The notes under the pieces were generated by a model. The model did no database searches. It saw only the letters and a list, made by a program, of their open reading frames with translations, and was not told the origin of the DNA. 64,000 bases of DNA from Amaranthus tricolor (Eukaryota > Streptophyta > Magnoliopsida > Caryophyllales > Amaranthaceae): the NCBI RefSeq assembly GCF_026212465.1, contig NC_080057.1:24268647-24332646 (forward strand), read 5' to 3'. Both the position numbers and the translations under genes were made by a program. Position 1 is the first letter of the stretch, and the number at the start of each line of letters is the position of its first letter. Positions 36,701 to 48,183 of this stretch are shown one piece after another.

Positions 36701-36940
36701 ACAAAGCCCAGAATTCCACGGAGTCCGACCCATGATTGGCTGGCCCATAACACTCAAAGGTAATCCATCGGCGGCCCATCCGTAAGTCTCGGCCACCTGA
36801 GGCTGGGCTACGGTAGGAACGGGTGGTTGTTTGGCTGGCAGGGATGGGGATTGGGATTTTGCAATCGGTTCTGAATCCTTCTTGTTAGCATCGTCGGTTC
36901 CTGCTAATAGAGGGCTTGATTCTTCTGGATTGTTCGCCAT
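33709..36940 (-). CDS. PLAC8-family cysteine-rich protein
   Basis: This is a plant PLAC8 (DUF614) domain protein of 244 residues from three exons: 36940-36652, 34447-34245 and 33951-33709. A Pro/Ser-rich N-terminus of about 75 residues precedes GLCSCFGRSDEFC. It is followed by CLLGSVAPCVLYGSN, a hydrophobic stretch around residues 120-145, GSCEALTRHCGCC, and the conserved CHPCSLCQEGREIRRR near the C-terminus. Family members include cell-number regulators and cadmium-resistance proteins at the plasma membrane, but this longer subgroup has no function I can assign. Intron 1 is 2.2 kb. Intron 2 begins with GC, not GT: phase requires the joint after GAG in FNLE, giving the donor GAG|GCAAGT. The open frame extends five codons above the chosen ATG without another ATG. 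Confidence 0.9.
34243..34244 (-). other. Non-canonical GC splice donor, PLAC8 gene intron 2
   Basis: The donor context is GAG|GCAAGT, the strong consensus typical of GC-AG introns. The next GT (after GAGGCAA) would put exon 3 out of frame, so GC use is implied by codon phase and by the conserved join FNLE-GSCEAL. Confidence 0.8.
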
Positions 36941-37144
36941 TGTTAATACCTTCAAGAACTAGAGATTGATGATGATGAATGGGAATGGAAAATCAAAATT
37001 TCAGCGAGATCTTCGCCGAGAAGATTCTTATGAGAAAAAAGTTTGAATAAGAATGGATACCACCGCGTACAGCTGGATTTTTACGAAATAGCCTAAGCTC
37101 TCTAAAAAATAAAAATAAAAAATAATAAAAAAATAAATAATAAT

Positions 37145-37390
37145 AATAGTAAGTAAAAGTTAATTTTAATAGATAAATATCAATTATAATTTGTAAAAAT
37201 CAATTACAATTGGTAAAAATAATTTTAATCAATACAACTCAGTTGTAATTTATAATAAAAATTAGTTGCAATTAGTAAAAACAAGTTGTAATTTGTAAAA
37301 ATCAGTTTCAATTTAGTTTTAATTTAATAAGTTAAATTTAGTTGAATCAGTGAAAATTAGTTGAATCAAATATGTCGTATAACTTTTTAT
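37145..37390. repeat. Degenerate tandem array, same unit family as 5640-5885
   Basis: Units such as CAATTATAATTTGTAAAAAT and CAGTTGTAATTTATAA follow one another for about 245 bases. Unit form and length match the array 32 kb away. Confidence 0.55.
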
Positions 37391-38266
37391 TAATGAATTG
37401 TTAGGTTTCTTTAAAAAAAAATTTAATCAATTAAAAATAAATTAAATTATAATTAATTAGTTAGCCAACATAGTTGTAGCGCTTTATTCAACTGTAACTA
37501 ATAAATTATACCGAATAATTCATATACATATGTTATTATAAAATAAAATAATCTAAGATCATGATTGTGAGCTTGATTATTACTAAATTACACTTTACAA
37601 GTGCACTTGATCTATTATTAGAGTGAATAAAACTAATCCAAATAATTTATTAAACTATTCTTGATTTATAGTTGTAAGTGATAGTGAATAATCACCACAA
37701 AATTACCTATTAGACCACATATCAATCTATTAAACTAATATTTAATTATATTTGAATTGTTGAATGATTGAAGCTTATTAGGGTAAAAAAAGTAATTAAA
37801 CTTAATAATTAAAATTAATTATTGATAAAAGAGTAAAAACTATTTACGTATTAAGAACAAATAAATTTATGAAATTTGAAATTAAATGACTATAGATGAT
37901 ATATTACACTTTTAAATATCATCTTTCACAATGTTGTTTAATATAATTTTTATGAAAATGGTCTTTCGATCTGATGTATGATCTATAGAGAATTGAATTA
38001 GATATAATCTTTGGTAGATGCAAATTGATATCTTCTTTGACATCGTACAAATTTTAATCAACAAATTATTTTTTACCATGACGTTAAAATTATGACTTCA
38101 ATCTCTCACATGAAAAGGTTAAAAAAAAATGGTATATTGATAGAAATATGTTAAACAATAATACAATAATTCTCTTATAGGGAAAAGGTAAAATCTTATT
38201 GTAAACATAAAAATTAATAAAAGAAAAAAAATGCTAAAATAAAAAAATGAGGGGCTTACCACCAAC

Positions 38267-39228
38267 TAGAGCTATTCAAAACTAACCCGACCCGAAAACT
38301 CGAAGCGAAACTGAAAGTAAACCGACTTGAAAATGTGTTCTTCTTTTAGGTTTATCGAACCAACATTATCCGACCCGAAGTTATAACCGAACCGGTTGAC
38401 AACTAAAAATAAGAAAACTAAATCCGAGCTGTAACCGATTTTTGTAACTGACACATAATCATTAACCGAGATTACCCGAACCTAATAATTACCGACCCGA
38501 ATTATGCTCGAAACGGAACTCGATCCGACTAAAACCGACTTAACCTGAACAAAGTTTAGATCGAACTGCTGTAAACCTGACACAAAATTTCTACATAGAA
38601 ATATGATCGACTCATATTCAATCATCTTATTAGTTATTCTAATAAAGTGATAAATATTTGAATAAAATAAATTTTATAAATACATGTTTTTATATATTTA
38701 GAGTTAATAATCAATGGTCAATATTTATTTAACTACTTTTGATCGAATTAGATGAAAATTGATAGAACTTTATAATTTTAATTTTCAATCAAACAAGTAA
38801 AAGTAACAATGTAATAATGATCACTAATTGATTTGCAAATTAACTATTTTGCTTTAAGTGGAGGGAACTTTATCATCAATTAAAAAATGACTAACAACTT
38901 AATCTGATACTGACTCGATCGATACTAATTAGTATTTCGTAATTCGTAGCCAAATTCTACTTGAAAAATACTCGAACCCGATAAAACCGAACCAATTATT
39001 AACTGATGACAACCCGAGACCGATTGAAACTCGATACGAACTTCAACCGATACCGAACTGATGCAAACCCGATAGCTCGAATAACTGATCTTCAACCGAA
39101 CTGTGACTAACCGACCGACTTAAGTGTGACCCGTCGTAACACGTATCCAAAATAAAAACGATCCGAACTACAACCGAACCGAATGAAATCCATCCAAAAT
39201 CTACCCGATTACCCAAATAACACCTCTA
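38267..39228. mobile_element. Non-autonomous hAT-like element, 962 bp
   Basis: The left terminus is TAGAGCTATTCAAAAC and the inverted right terminus is TAGAGGTGTTATTTGG. Flanks CCACCAAC and GCACCAAC form an 8-bp target duplication with one mismatch, the size expected for hAT. Both subterminal regions are packed with CCGAACC/CCCGA words, while the middle (38590-38930) is AT-rich. No transposase frame is present. Confidence 0.75.
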
Positions 39229-40683
39229 GCACCAACCTAGTTGATAGAAATGAATGATGGAAGACTAAGAATATGAACATTATTAATAGGGAAAGGGAAT
39301 AGCATACTCTAGTGAAATAGTGTCTCACACTGTCACTATTTTTACTCACTCGGTCCCACAATAATTGCTACAAAGCCTAATGGGTATGATGTAAGTAAAT
39401 GCCCTACAAATTTATAAATGACATAAAAAAATAAATTAAACATAAATAATTATATGAGATCATATCACTTTAAAAAACTATAAATTATATAGCTCAACTA
39501 ATTCAATTAATTTGATTATGGACTTCTTGTATTGTATCACTCTTAACTGAAAGTTGATCTATTACTTGCAATATATATTTAATGTGGATAAAAAATTTGA
39601 AAAAAATGAATTATAACCAAAAACAAAATATAACAAATTTAATTAGACAAATAAAATGAAAAATATAGCAGAATAAATGAGGCGGGGAATTATATGTTTC
39701 ATCTAGACTCTTTACAAAGTCTACTATCAACCCGTTTAGTAAATGGTAATAAACGGTGATAATGAGAATGAAAAACTAATATAATCTTGGTTGAAAAATT
39801 CCTTGGCTACCTTGATAGTCATGCTTGTCCAACTTCAATCATCTAACTTTCTTCACAAAATTCATTTCAATGCATTGTCATTGGAAAATGTGGTATTAGA
39901 TGGTAATGAAAATTTGTAAACAATTTTTTTTTATTATCAAAGTTTCATTGCCATGGGAATGATATAAAACTTTTAATGAAATTTTATACTATAAATTATT
40001 CTCATTACTACCATTTAATACCACTAACCAAACGGATCGTATAGATAGTACTCAGTAAGGACATATTTTCTGGTCCATCCTTGGATCTTTTTTAAGCCCT
40101 TCCAAATTCAGGCCCATTAGTAATTGTCAGATACTCCATTATTAATAAATCTGCAGCTATTTTTTATCTTAATTAAAAATTAATGTGTTGTTACATAAAA
40201 GGAGGAGATGGTTGGTGCAAGAAATTATTATAAAAGATATTACCTAAAAAATTATGAAATAGTAAATTAAAATTATAATAAAGATAACGTAGCAAACTTT
40301 AAAAAATAAAAAATAAAAGGCATATTAAAATTAAATACTCTACTACTCTTGATCGTTGATATTATCATCGTATTCAGTGTAATTTACATTAAAATGTAAA
40401 AGTGTTTTTACATTTGCTTTAGTTTTACTGAAGTAAACTTTTATTTATTTTAACTAAACTTGTTTTCAAACCTAAAATTGTGAAATATTGCAAAATACAT
40501 CACTCTTTTGCTCGGTTTATAGAGCAAATGTCTTTCTCACATACATATCAATCAAAAATTTCAAATATAAATAAAAGGATAAAAAATAATTTACAATAAA
40601 TAAAAGGATAAAAAATAATTTACAGTAAATAAAAGGGTGTATCTAATCTAATAATTTAAAACAAGTATCCGAAGTCTAAAATA

Positions 40684-40684
<1 letters not shown>

Positions 40685-40715
<31 letters not shown>
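40685..40715. repeat. Poly-A tract
   Basis: Thirty-one consecutive A residues, about 120 bases past the stop codon of the minus-strand gene at 40833-42164. It could be a microsatellite or a retroposon tail. Confidence 0.95.
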
Positions 40716-40717
<2 letters not shown>

Positions 40718-40832
40718 TTCAAATTTCATGAATGAAGTGCATGTGAATCTGGTGTACTAGATTGAGTATTACCCAACCTTCTTAATCTCCAAAACTCACT
40801 AATTTATGGATCAATCTTCTCTAAATCTCTTC

Positions 40833-42164
40833 TTACTGATTCTGATTTGCTCTTCTAAGCATCATCAATGGCTTCTCAAAATCACCATTTTTATCATCTT
40901 CAAATACCTCTGTTTTTTTATCATTTACTTCAACTTCTGCACAACTTTCAAGGTCATCATAATCAGAAACAATATTATTATTAATATTATAATTATTGAT
41001 ACTAATTTGTTTACTGTCTTGATCTCCCCTCGATTTTGATGCGGAATCTCTGTTCTCTATTCCCGATACTCTGTTTCTTTCTTCCTCTGTTTTCTGTGCA
41101 TTTTCTTCTGTTTCTGTTAAACCCCAGAATTGACATGCTAATGAAGAGGATCTGTATGGTGCAGATCTACAGCGCGTTAATAATAATGCATTGTTCGGTG
41201 TTACTGTCGCCATTGTCGTTGTTGAAACCGATTCTCGTCTTTCTCTCACCTCCCCTGTTTCTTCTTCCTGTTGTTCGAAACGATTTGAACAACACCGACT
41301 TAACAACAATGCATTCTTCGGTGTTTCTGTCATCGTCGTTATCGTTGTTTCTATCCGTTTTTCTCTGTCCTCCGCTGTTTCTTCATCTTCTGTTTCTTCT
41401 TGTTGTTCGAATCGATTTGAACAACACCGTGTTAGTAGCACTGGATTCTTCGGTGTTGCTGTCGTCGTTGATATCGGTTTTTCTCTCTTCTCTCCTGATT
41501 CTCTATCCTCTGTTTCTTCTTGTTGTTGTTCGAATCGATTTGAACAACACCGTGTTAACAACAATGCATTCTTCGGTGTTGCCGTCGTCGCCATTGTTGC
41601 TGTACATTTTTCTCTGTCCTCACTTGTATCTTCTTGTTGTTGTTGGAATCGATTTGAACAAGACCGTGTTAATAACAATGCATTTCTCGGCGGCATTGAG
41701 GTGTTTTCGATCGAAACCGATACTCGTCGTTCTCCCTCTACTTCTGTATCTTCTTGTTGTTGTTCGAATCGATTGGAACTAAACTTCGAAGAATCAGTAC
41801 GAACTTTAATACTTCTACAATTAAAAAACAAAATCCATTTCCTAAAATTAGGGTTACAGAAAGAGGATTTTTGAAAACAAAAACAACAAAAACTGGATTT
41901 ATTTGTAGATTTGGATTTAGAGCGTTTGACTCGAACTTGACCAATGCATGTAACTTTAGGAGAAGAAGGTTCTTGAGTAGTTTCAATGGCGGATGAAGAC
42001 GGTTTTTTTCTTCTTAAAAATAATGATTTTGATTTTGATTTTGGTTTTCTTCCTCTACTTCTACTTCCTATGTTGGATTTGAGAAACCTCATTAATGGAG
42101 GTGGGAATTTATCAGTTCTACCAGGACTTGATAATGGCTTTGAAACAGAGGATAATATTCTCAT
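40833..42164 (-). CDS. Plant-specific basic protein of unknown function with amplified internal motif
   Basis: A single-exon 443-residue protein. I recognise the family form but not a function. The N-terminus has MRILSSVSKPLSSPGRTDKF, then PPPLMRFLKSNIGSRSRGR, then EPSSPKVTCIGQVRVKRSKS; these blocks recur in uncharacterised plant proteins. The conserved downstream motif NALLLTRCRSAPYRSSSLA is present once near residue 325. Ahead of it lie four longer units (about residues 155-320) opening with a version of PKNALLLTRCCSNRFEQQ and closing with an acidic and Thr-rich stretch, plus a half unit before them. Each unit is about 40 residues. The C-terminal 100 residues are acidic and polar. The coding strand is supported by this conservation; the long open frames on the plus strand are its mirror. 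An upstream ATG is absent and the frame begins at the conserved N-terminus. Confidence 0.85.
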   Translation of the reverse strand: MRILSSVSKPLSSPGRTDKFPPPLMRFLKSNIGSRSRGRKPKSKSKSLFLRRKKPSSSAIETTQEPSSPKVTCIGQVRVKRSKSKSTNKSSFCCFCFQKSSFCNPNFRKWILFFNCRSIKVRTDSSKFSSNRFEQQQEDTEVEGERRVSVSIENTSMPPRNALLLTRSCSNRFQQQQEDTSEDREKCTATMATTATPKNALLLTRCCSNRFEQQQEETEDRESGEKREKPISTTTATPKNPVLLTRCCSNRFEQQEETEDEETAEDREKRIETTITTMTETPKNALLLSRCCSNRFEQQEEETGEVRERRESVSTTTMATVTPNNALLLTRCRSAPYRSSSLACQFWGLTETEENAQKTEEERNRVSGIENRDSASKSRGDQDSKQISINNYNINNNIVSDYDDLESCAEVEVNDKKTEVFEDDKNGDFEKPLMMLRRANQNQ

Positions 42165-42309
42165 CCTCTAAGTTTTTTAATGGTGTTTTTCAGTTTCAGT
42201 GAAGTGAGATTGAGAATGAGAGGATTAGAGTTCAGAGGAATGGTGATGAATATTTGGGTAGGAATGGTTATGGATTTTTGGTCTCCAAGTTTAACGCTTT
42301 TTATTAGTC

Positions 42310-42435
42310 ATCTATATCTCTCAAAAGCTACCATCTTAAAATAAAAAATTCATATGCGGTACTAGTTGAACCATTTAGCCTATGCATAATAAGCGTGTCA
42401 TAGAGAGATTGTCTAATATAAAAATTTGTTATCTT
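42310..42435. repeat. MITE-like element, GAGACGGTCTCTC family (degraded)
   Basis: AACCATTTAGCCTATGCATA and GAGAGATTGTCTAATATAAA correspond to the interior and right end of the family, with many changes. Confidence 0.35.
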
Positions 42436-43687
42436 TGAATTAACATTTTTTGCTTTTTGATAATTAGAGGCAAAATAAGAAAAAAAAAAGTAAATAATAG
42501 AAATTAGTGATTAAGATAAAAGATAATGAATTTGTGAAAGGAATTTAAAAAAATAAAATGGGTGTGTTGCAAAAAAAATTGAAAAGAGTGTAAAATCATT
42601 TAGATGAGCTAAAATGAGAGGTGACGCTAATCGAGTCAGAATTAGAAAGTAGGGTTAAATACTTCTTTCTCTCAACCCTCAGTGACTAATTTTATTTACT
42701 TTTAGCATAAAGATTAAGAAGTTATTTTTAGTAGATTAAATACATATATATTAAATGAATTAATTTGATATTAAAATTTATATATAGAATGAATTTGTAT
42801 AACATATTTAATTAAATAGATTAATTTTAAGTCTGATAAAGTCGTGTAACAAGAAGTTAACAAATTTGAGAGTATTCCATTTGCCTTAGAAACATAAATT
42901 TAGTGTATTCAACTTATCAATTTAACTAGTTGTTAGTGTTTTATGAGGTTAAAACACTAATAAAATGTACTATTGATATTTTTGATAAAGTAGCAATTTA
43001 AGTATATTATTGTTCAATATGACTACTATTGAAGTACTCGTATAATTTTTTAACTTTATACTCCTTATGTTTTATCTCGTTGGTTAAACATGATTTTTCA
43101 TATATATATAAAAGTTAAAATATATAATGTGCGATCGTGTTATATTCAACAATAAATACATTATATAAATTTTATCAAAGGTATTTATAAATATTTAGTC
43201 TCGAATTATTAATAAAATAAAGAAAAAATTATCAAAAATAATACAACTTTTTACTTATTTTTCTATAATAATATTAACTTTTAATTAATTATTTCCTTAA
43301 AATATTCCTAACATATTAAAAATCAAACTATAAAATATTATATAAATTAATATTATTCATAGTAATTGAAGTATTTTTTACCAAAATAAAAGGGAAATAG
43401 GACAATGGGCCCTCTCAGTTGCTTTGGTGTAACTGCAGAAATAGGTGTACCATTTAATATATTTTGTGGAGTTAAAAAAAAGTGATTAAGTTGCACGGAT
43501 GGCTGATTCTGACTTTAGTTACTTTTCTATTTCAAGGCTGTAAGGTTCTGTTTGTCTTACTAGATAACATTCAATTACCTACTCTCTATGCTCCCTCTTT
43601 GTCATATACTTTTAATTATATGAATTATTATCGTTGAAGCTTATTTTATATATTATGGTTTATGTGTAATTAAAATATATAAGTATT

Positions 43688-43940
43688 ATTTTCTCTGTTT
43701 TAAAATGTTTTTATCATTTATTTTTTGCACAGTTTTCAAAGTAAATTTTGAGCCTTGATATCTCTAAATACGCATTATAAAAAATATATAATAAAAAAGT
43801 GTACATTAAGACGAATCTAATGAGTTCTCATATGGATATATTTTATAATCTATATATATTTCTTAAAAATCTTATTCAAAATTCTATCTCCAAAATAGAA
43901 TATTCTAAGCAGAAAAATATTAGGAAATGGAAGGAGTAAC
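43688..43940. mobile_element. Possible Stowaway-like MITE
   Basis: TTTCTCTGTTTTAAAATG at the left and AAATGGAAGGAGTAAC at the right are imperfect inverted ends of the CTCCGTTTC type. No open frame is present. Confidence 0.4.
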
Positions 43941-45794
43941 TTTTTTATAAAATGTGTGTAATTGGACATATAAATAAACAATTCATTTGACTTATAATTA
44001 ACTTTAACTCTATTTTAAATGAATTCAAAATCATATAAAAGTCAATCTGGATACAAGATTCAATTTGATCCAACCTAAAACACCTGATTCAAAGTTGACT
44101 CAATAACTAGAAGTCTAGAATGAACACCTCTAATTCCGAAGATTAAGCCTTATTTTTCTTTTTAGTTTGTTCCATTGAATTCATTCAAATAACTCAATAC
44201 GTTTTCTCTAATTTTCTTTTTATTCTCTTGTAATGAATTTGTTCAAATAACTCGTACTTTTTTTTTATTTTCATCCATACTTTTTTTCTCAATTTTCAAT
44301 GATAATGTATATGAATTTATTTTTACTATTTTTATTTAATTTTAATTTTTTATTTTATTTGTACTTATTACTATTTTTTTAAAACACAAAAGAGTATTCA
44401 TATGCTCCACTTTATAAAAGCAAATCAATAAAACATCTAGATTCTGGAGGAAATACTATGGCACAAGAAAACTCATAGTACGAGTAAAAAAAAATTCTAT
44501 CTTTGAATTGAATATTACTTTTCCCGATACTTATTATTTACATAAATTTTTATTTTTGGTTTTCTACTCATTTTCCATTATTTTTTTAATTGTGAAATGG
44601 ATCATACTAACTCCTTTTAATCTCATACACCCAATTAAATTTTATTTTTAATATTATTCACACAATCCAATCTCTCTTTATTTAGATGAAGTCATGTATG
44701 AATTTGGTCTACTATATTTTAATGTGTACATATCTAAAAACGCATTAAAATAATAAGTATTTTACTTGATTAATACAATCAATAGAAAATACTTGTTATT
44801 ATTAGGTTGGTGCAAACTAAAACCGTTAGGAATGACAAAAACTAATGGTCTACTAATCTAACACAAACCTAATTCGAAATAATTGGCTTTGGGTTGAGAG
44901 TTTTCACCCTATTAATTAAACAAGTTGACCCGAAAAGATCTGTTTATTAAATGAGTTAGGTTTAGGTCAAATTTTAAAGCTAAACAAACATGTATAACAC
45001 ATTTAATTATACGAGTTAAGTCTGAGTTAAATCAATAAGTATAACCTAAACTTAATTCATCCTTTAATATTTTTCTATTTTTCATAGTATATACAAAATA
45101 TACAACTCATAAACAAAAATTGTAAAATTAAGGCCTGAAAAATTAGATGTAATTAATGTTAAAACCTTAAAATAAAAACAAAAAACTCTAAACGGGTTAA
45201 GTGGATCAAAATTAGATCGACTTAATCTGTTGCAGTCTTGAGATTAGGTCAGGGTTTTTGATTTTCATCCCAATTAAGTACAACAGTTAGGTTTGGGTCA
45301 ATGGATTATGACTTGTTTATATATGATCCGAACCTGATCTAATATAATATGTTTGACATGCCTAAAAATAGTGCAGACAAAGTATATAAATTTTAGATTT
45401 ATTTAATAGCATATTTATTACTCTAGAGAAAAAAAAATCCAAAAGTCAATTGATGTTATCTCATTGAGACAGTAGTACAGCTTTTTATTGATTTATTAAG
45501 CTATAATCTATATGTTTTGATTAATTGAGTTATCAGACTAAAATGATTGGTAAGCTTAATTGTATTTGTTGAGTACATCACATTTAATTACAAAATATAA
45601 AATTTTAAAATACAATATAATAATTAGAAAATCAATATTATCTTAGTTACTACTAAGAGATAGTACTATATATTTACATCAATATCCTAAAAAAAAATAT
45701 TTACATCAATATAATTATGGAAAATATCAATATTTATAGTAAAAACTATTTTCAAAGACATTCTAAATGACAATATAAAATGTTAATAGGATTA

Positions 45795-46296
45795 GGGTTG
45801 AACAAAGTTTGGTCTAAATCGTAAACCAAATCGGAATTTTAGTATTTGGTCTAGTCTACGGTTTAAATGGTCTGGTCAGTTTTTTTTTTCAAATTAAGTT
45901 ACGGTTTACGGTTTGGTCTCAGTTTTTTTATTTTTCAGACAAGACCGGACCGCAAAATGTACTATGGTTAAAAATCATAATTTTGTATTTAAAAAATTAG
46001 GTTGCCACCTAGATATTTTAAGATGTAGTTATTTTTATATAACAATATATACTTGAATGATGTTGATGTTATCAACTAATTACAAATTATTATATTTATT
46101 AATTATAGGTGTGAAATATTTACATAAATACATGTATTAATTTGGATGAAAATATAAAAATAAAAAACCGCAGACCAAACCAGACCGGACCGTTGTAAAA
46201 CGATTTGGTTTGGTCCGAAAAATTTTCAAACATGAATTTCTAATTTGGTATGATTGTAGTGTCAGTTAGACCAGACCAAACCGGAGCGTGTTCACC
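45795..46296. mobile_element. Possible hAT-like MITE
   Basis: The left end is GGTTGAACAAAGTTTGGTC; the reverse complement of the right end is GGTGAACACGCTCCGGTTTG. Subterminal regions carry repeated ACCAGACC/GGTCTGGT words in both orientations. Flanks share only GGATTA/GGATCA, so the ends are approximate. Confidence 0.5.
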
Positions 46297-47721
46297 GGAT
46301 CATTTATCTCAGAGACTAAATTCAATTAATTTATACTTTTGAAACTCAACCTCAATTAGAGAATCAAGCCAAACTATATTAATTTTATGAGTTTACCCAT
46401 AAAAATTTTAATTTAGATCACCAAAGAAAAAAAGGTACGTAATTGAAATATAATTCTGATAAAAGTATATATTTATATATAGATATTTTTATTACATCTC
46501 AAGATTATATCATATAACTGACTATATATATTGATTGGACAATTGAAAAATAAATAACCCATATGATTTATGAATCACAAGATTTAATTTTACAAATTAA
46601 TAATAGTAATAATTTAGTGTAGTTATACCATCTCTAAAAATTTGCGCTATTTAACTAAAATATTCTCACATAAAAAAATTAAAACGAGCAAATTCAAATA
46701 AATAGTGAATAATTTTGAGGAACATTACATGAATCTAGGCTCTCATTTCCCCTTCAAGCAATCTAATTTCCCTACAAAAATAAAACAATTACAATACTTA
46801 ATTAATTAATGCAATAATACAAGCTTATATTCAAGAACAAGAATGTTGTTTCCATCATCAAATTTCTTATAAAAATAATTTTTTTTAAAAATTAATCGCA
46901 ATTTGAACAATAATAGTTTTATTTTTAAGGCAGATGTTTCATTGATTTTATAATATATTATTGACTTTAAAATTCAAGTCTCACCATGTCCTGCTCGGCG
47001 GCTCCTTTTTGGACATTCGATTAACACTTTAAATTTTTATTCAATTTTTTTAAAAAAATTCATCTTCAATTTCCTCCAAACAAAACTAGAGACTTAATGT
47101 AACACCTCCTAATTAAGTCAAATCTTAAAAAAGGATTTTTTAGGAAAACATAAACCAAAGTTCAAATCTATACTGTCACGTCCATTTCTGATAAGAAATA
47201 AATATAAGGCTAACAACTATAAAATAATCCTACACAACTTAACAACTTTACAACTGAAAGTGATATTTAAACTGAGACATAACTCTAATAAAAACTAATT
47301 TTCTCGGTAAACCTCACTCTACGTTCCCCACGTGATCAATAACCTGCAACATAAGAATGCAAGAAAAACAAAAACAAGGGAAAAACTCCCAAAATCAGTA
47401 AATTGAGTAATTTCAACTCCATCCCGTAAAACATTTAAGTTTGAAAACAATTTAAAAAAACAAAATATAATGGAGTTGAAAATAATTTTAGAAAATAATA
47501 TATAGCTGAGTTAAAAAAAAACATCAATTTGTGAAAACAATATATATAATATCACATAAACCAATTAATTTATTTGATATTTAGTAATGACAACACATAT
47601 ATCCAATTATTAATTTGAGAGAACGAGAACGCCAGTAGGTCGAGGCTTTACCCCTATACCCACTTCATCAATAGGTCGTCACCCTAAAATAATTAATCAA
47701 GGCTAGCAGAGTAGTCTCAGG

Positions 47722-48183
47722 TAGGGATGCAGGCGGGGCGGGTCTAATAGGAGACCCGCCCCATCCCCGTCCCATCGGGGCGGGGATGGGTCCCGATTTG
47801 ATGGGTCATGGGGCGGGTACGGGTATAAAATTTATACCCACCGCGGGGATGGGGATGGGAATGCGAAATGGAATTGGATAGTGATGAGATTATTATGGAT
47901 TGATTTTGGATGATTTTGAGTTGATGTTGAAATACTTTTGTTTTAGACATGTATTTTTGTTTGAGACTTTGGTTATATGTTTGTTTGAGACTTTGAATAT
48001 GTAATTGTTTGAGACTTTGGATGGGTGGTGGGGCGGAGATGATTTTAGGTACAAACCCATCGGGCGGGGACGGGGAAAAAAATTATACCCGCCGCGGGGA
48101 TAGGGACGGGGATGGGTATTGCATTAATAGATGGGGATGGGGATGGGAATTCCAATACCCGCCCCGCCCCGTTTGCATCCCTA
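47722..48183. mobile_element. Non-autonomous hAT-type MITE, 462 bp, exact 8-bp TSD
   Basis: The element starts TAGGGATGCAGGCGGGGCGG and ends with the reverse complement of TAGGGATGCAAACGGGGCGG. The first ten bases are perfectly inverted, followed by a two-base difference and a further nine-base match. GTCTCAGG lies immediately on both sides (47714-47721 and 48184-48191). The GC-rich subterminal repeats (GGGGATGGGGATGGG, ACCCGCC) contrast with the AT-rich surroundings. It is non-coding. Confidence 0.92.

Larger units (their letters stand above)
36941..40832. other. Intergenic region between the PLAC8 gene and the gene at 40833
   Basis: The region is AT-rich. The PLAC8 promoter and 5' UTR lie in the first few hundred bases. 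A tandem array at 37145-37390, a hAT-like element at 38267-39228 and a poly-A tract at 40685-40715 are the recognisable contents. No gene was found. Confidence 0.6.

Noticed and set aside
41036..41874. Two long plus-strand open frames (248 and 227 residues)
   Set aside because: They are the mirror of the minus-strand repeat-bearing gene at 40833-42164. Their repeated Leu/Ser-rich content reflects the minus-strand units, and only the minus frame carries conserved family blocks.
47098..47250. TGTAACACCTCC as an LTR start
   Set aside because: No second LTR, primer-binding site or coding domain was found nearby.
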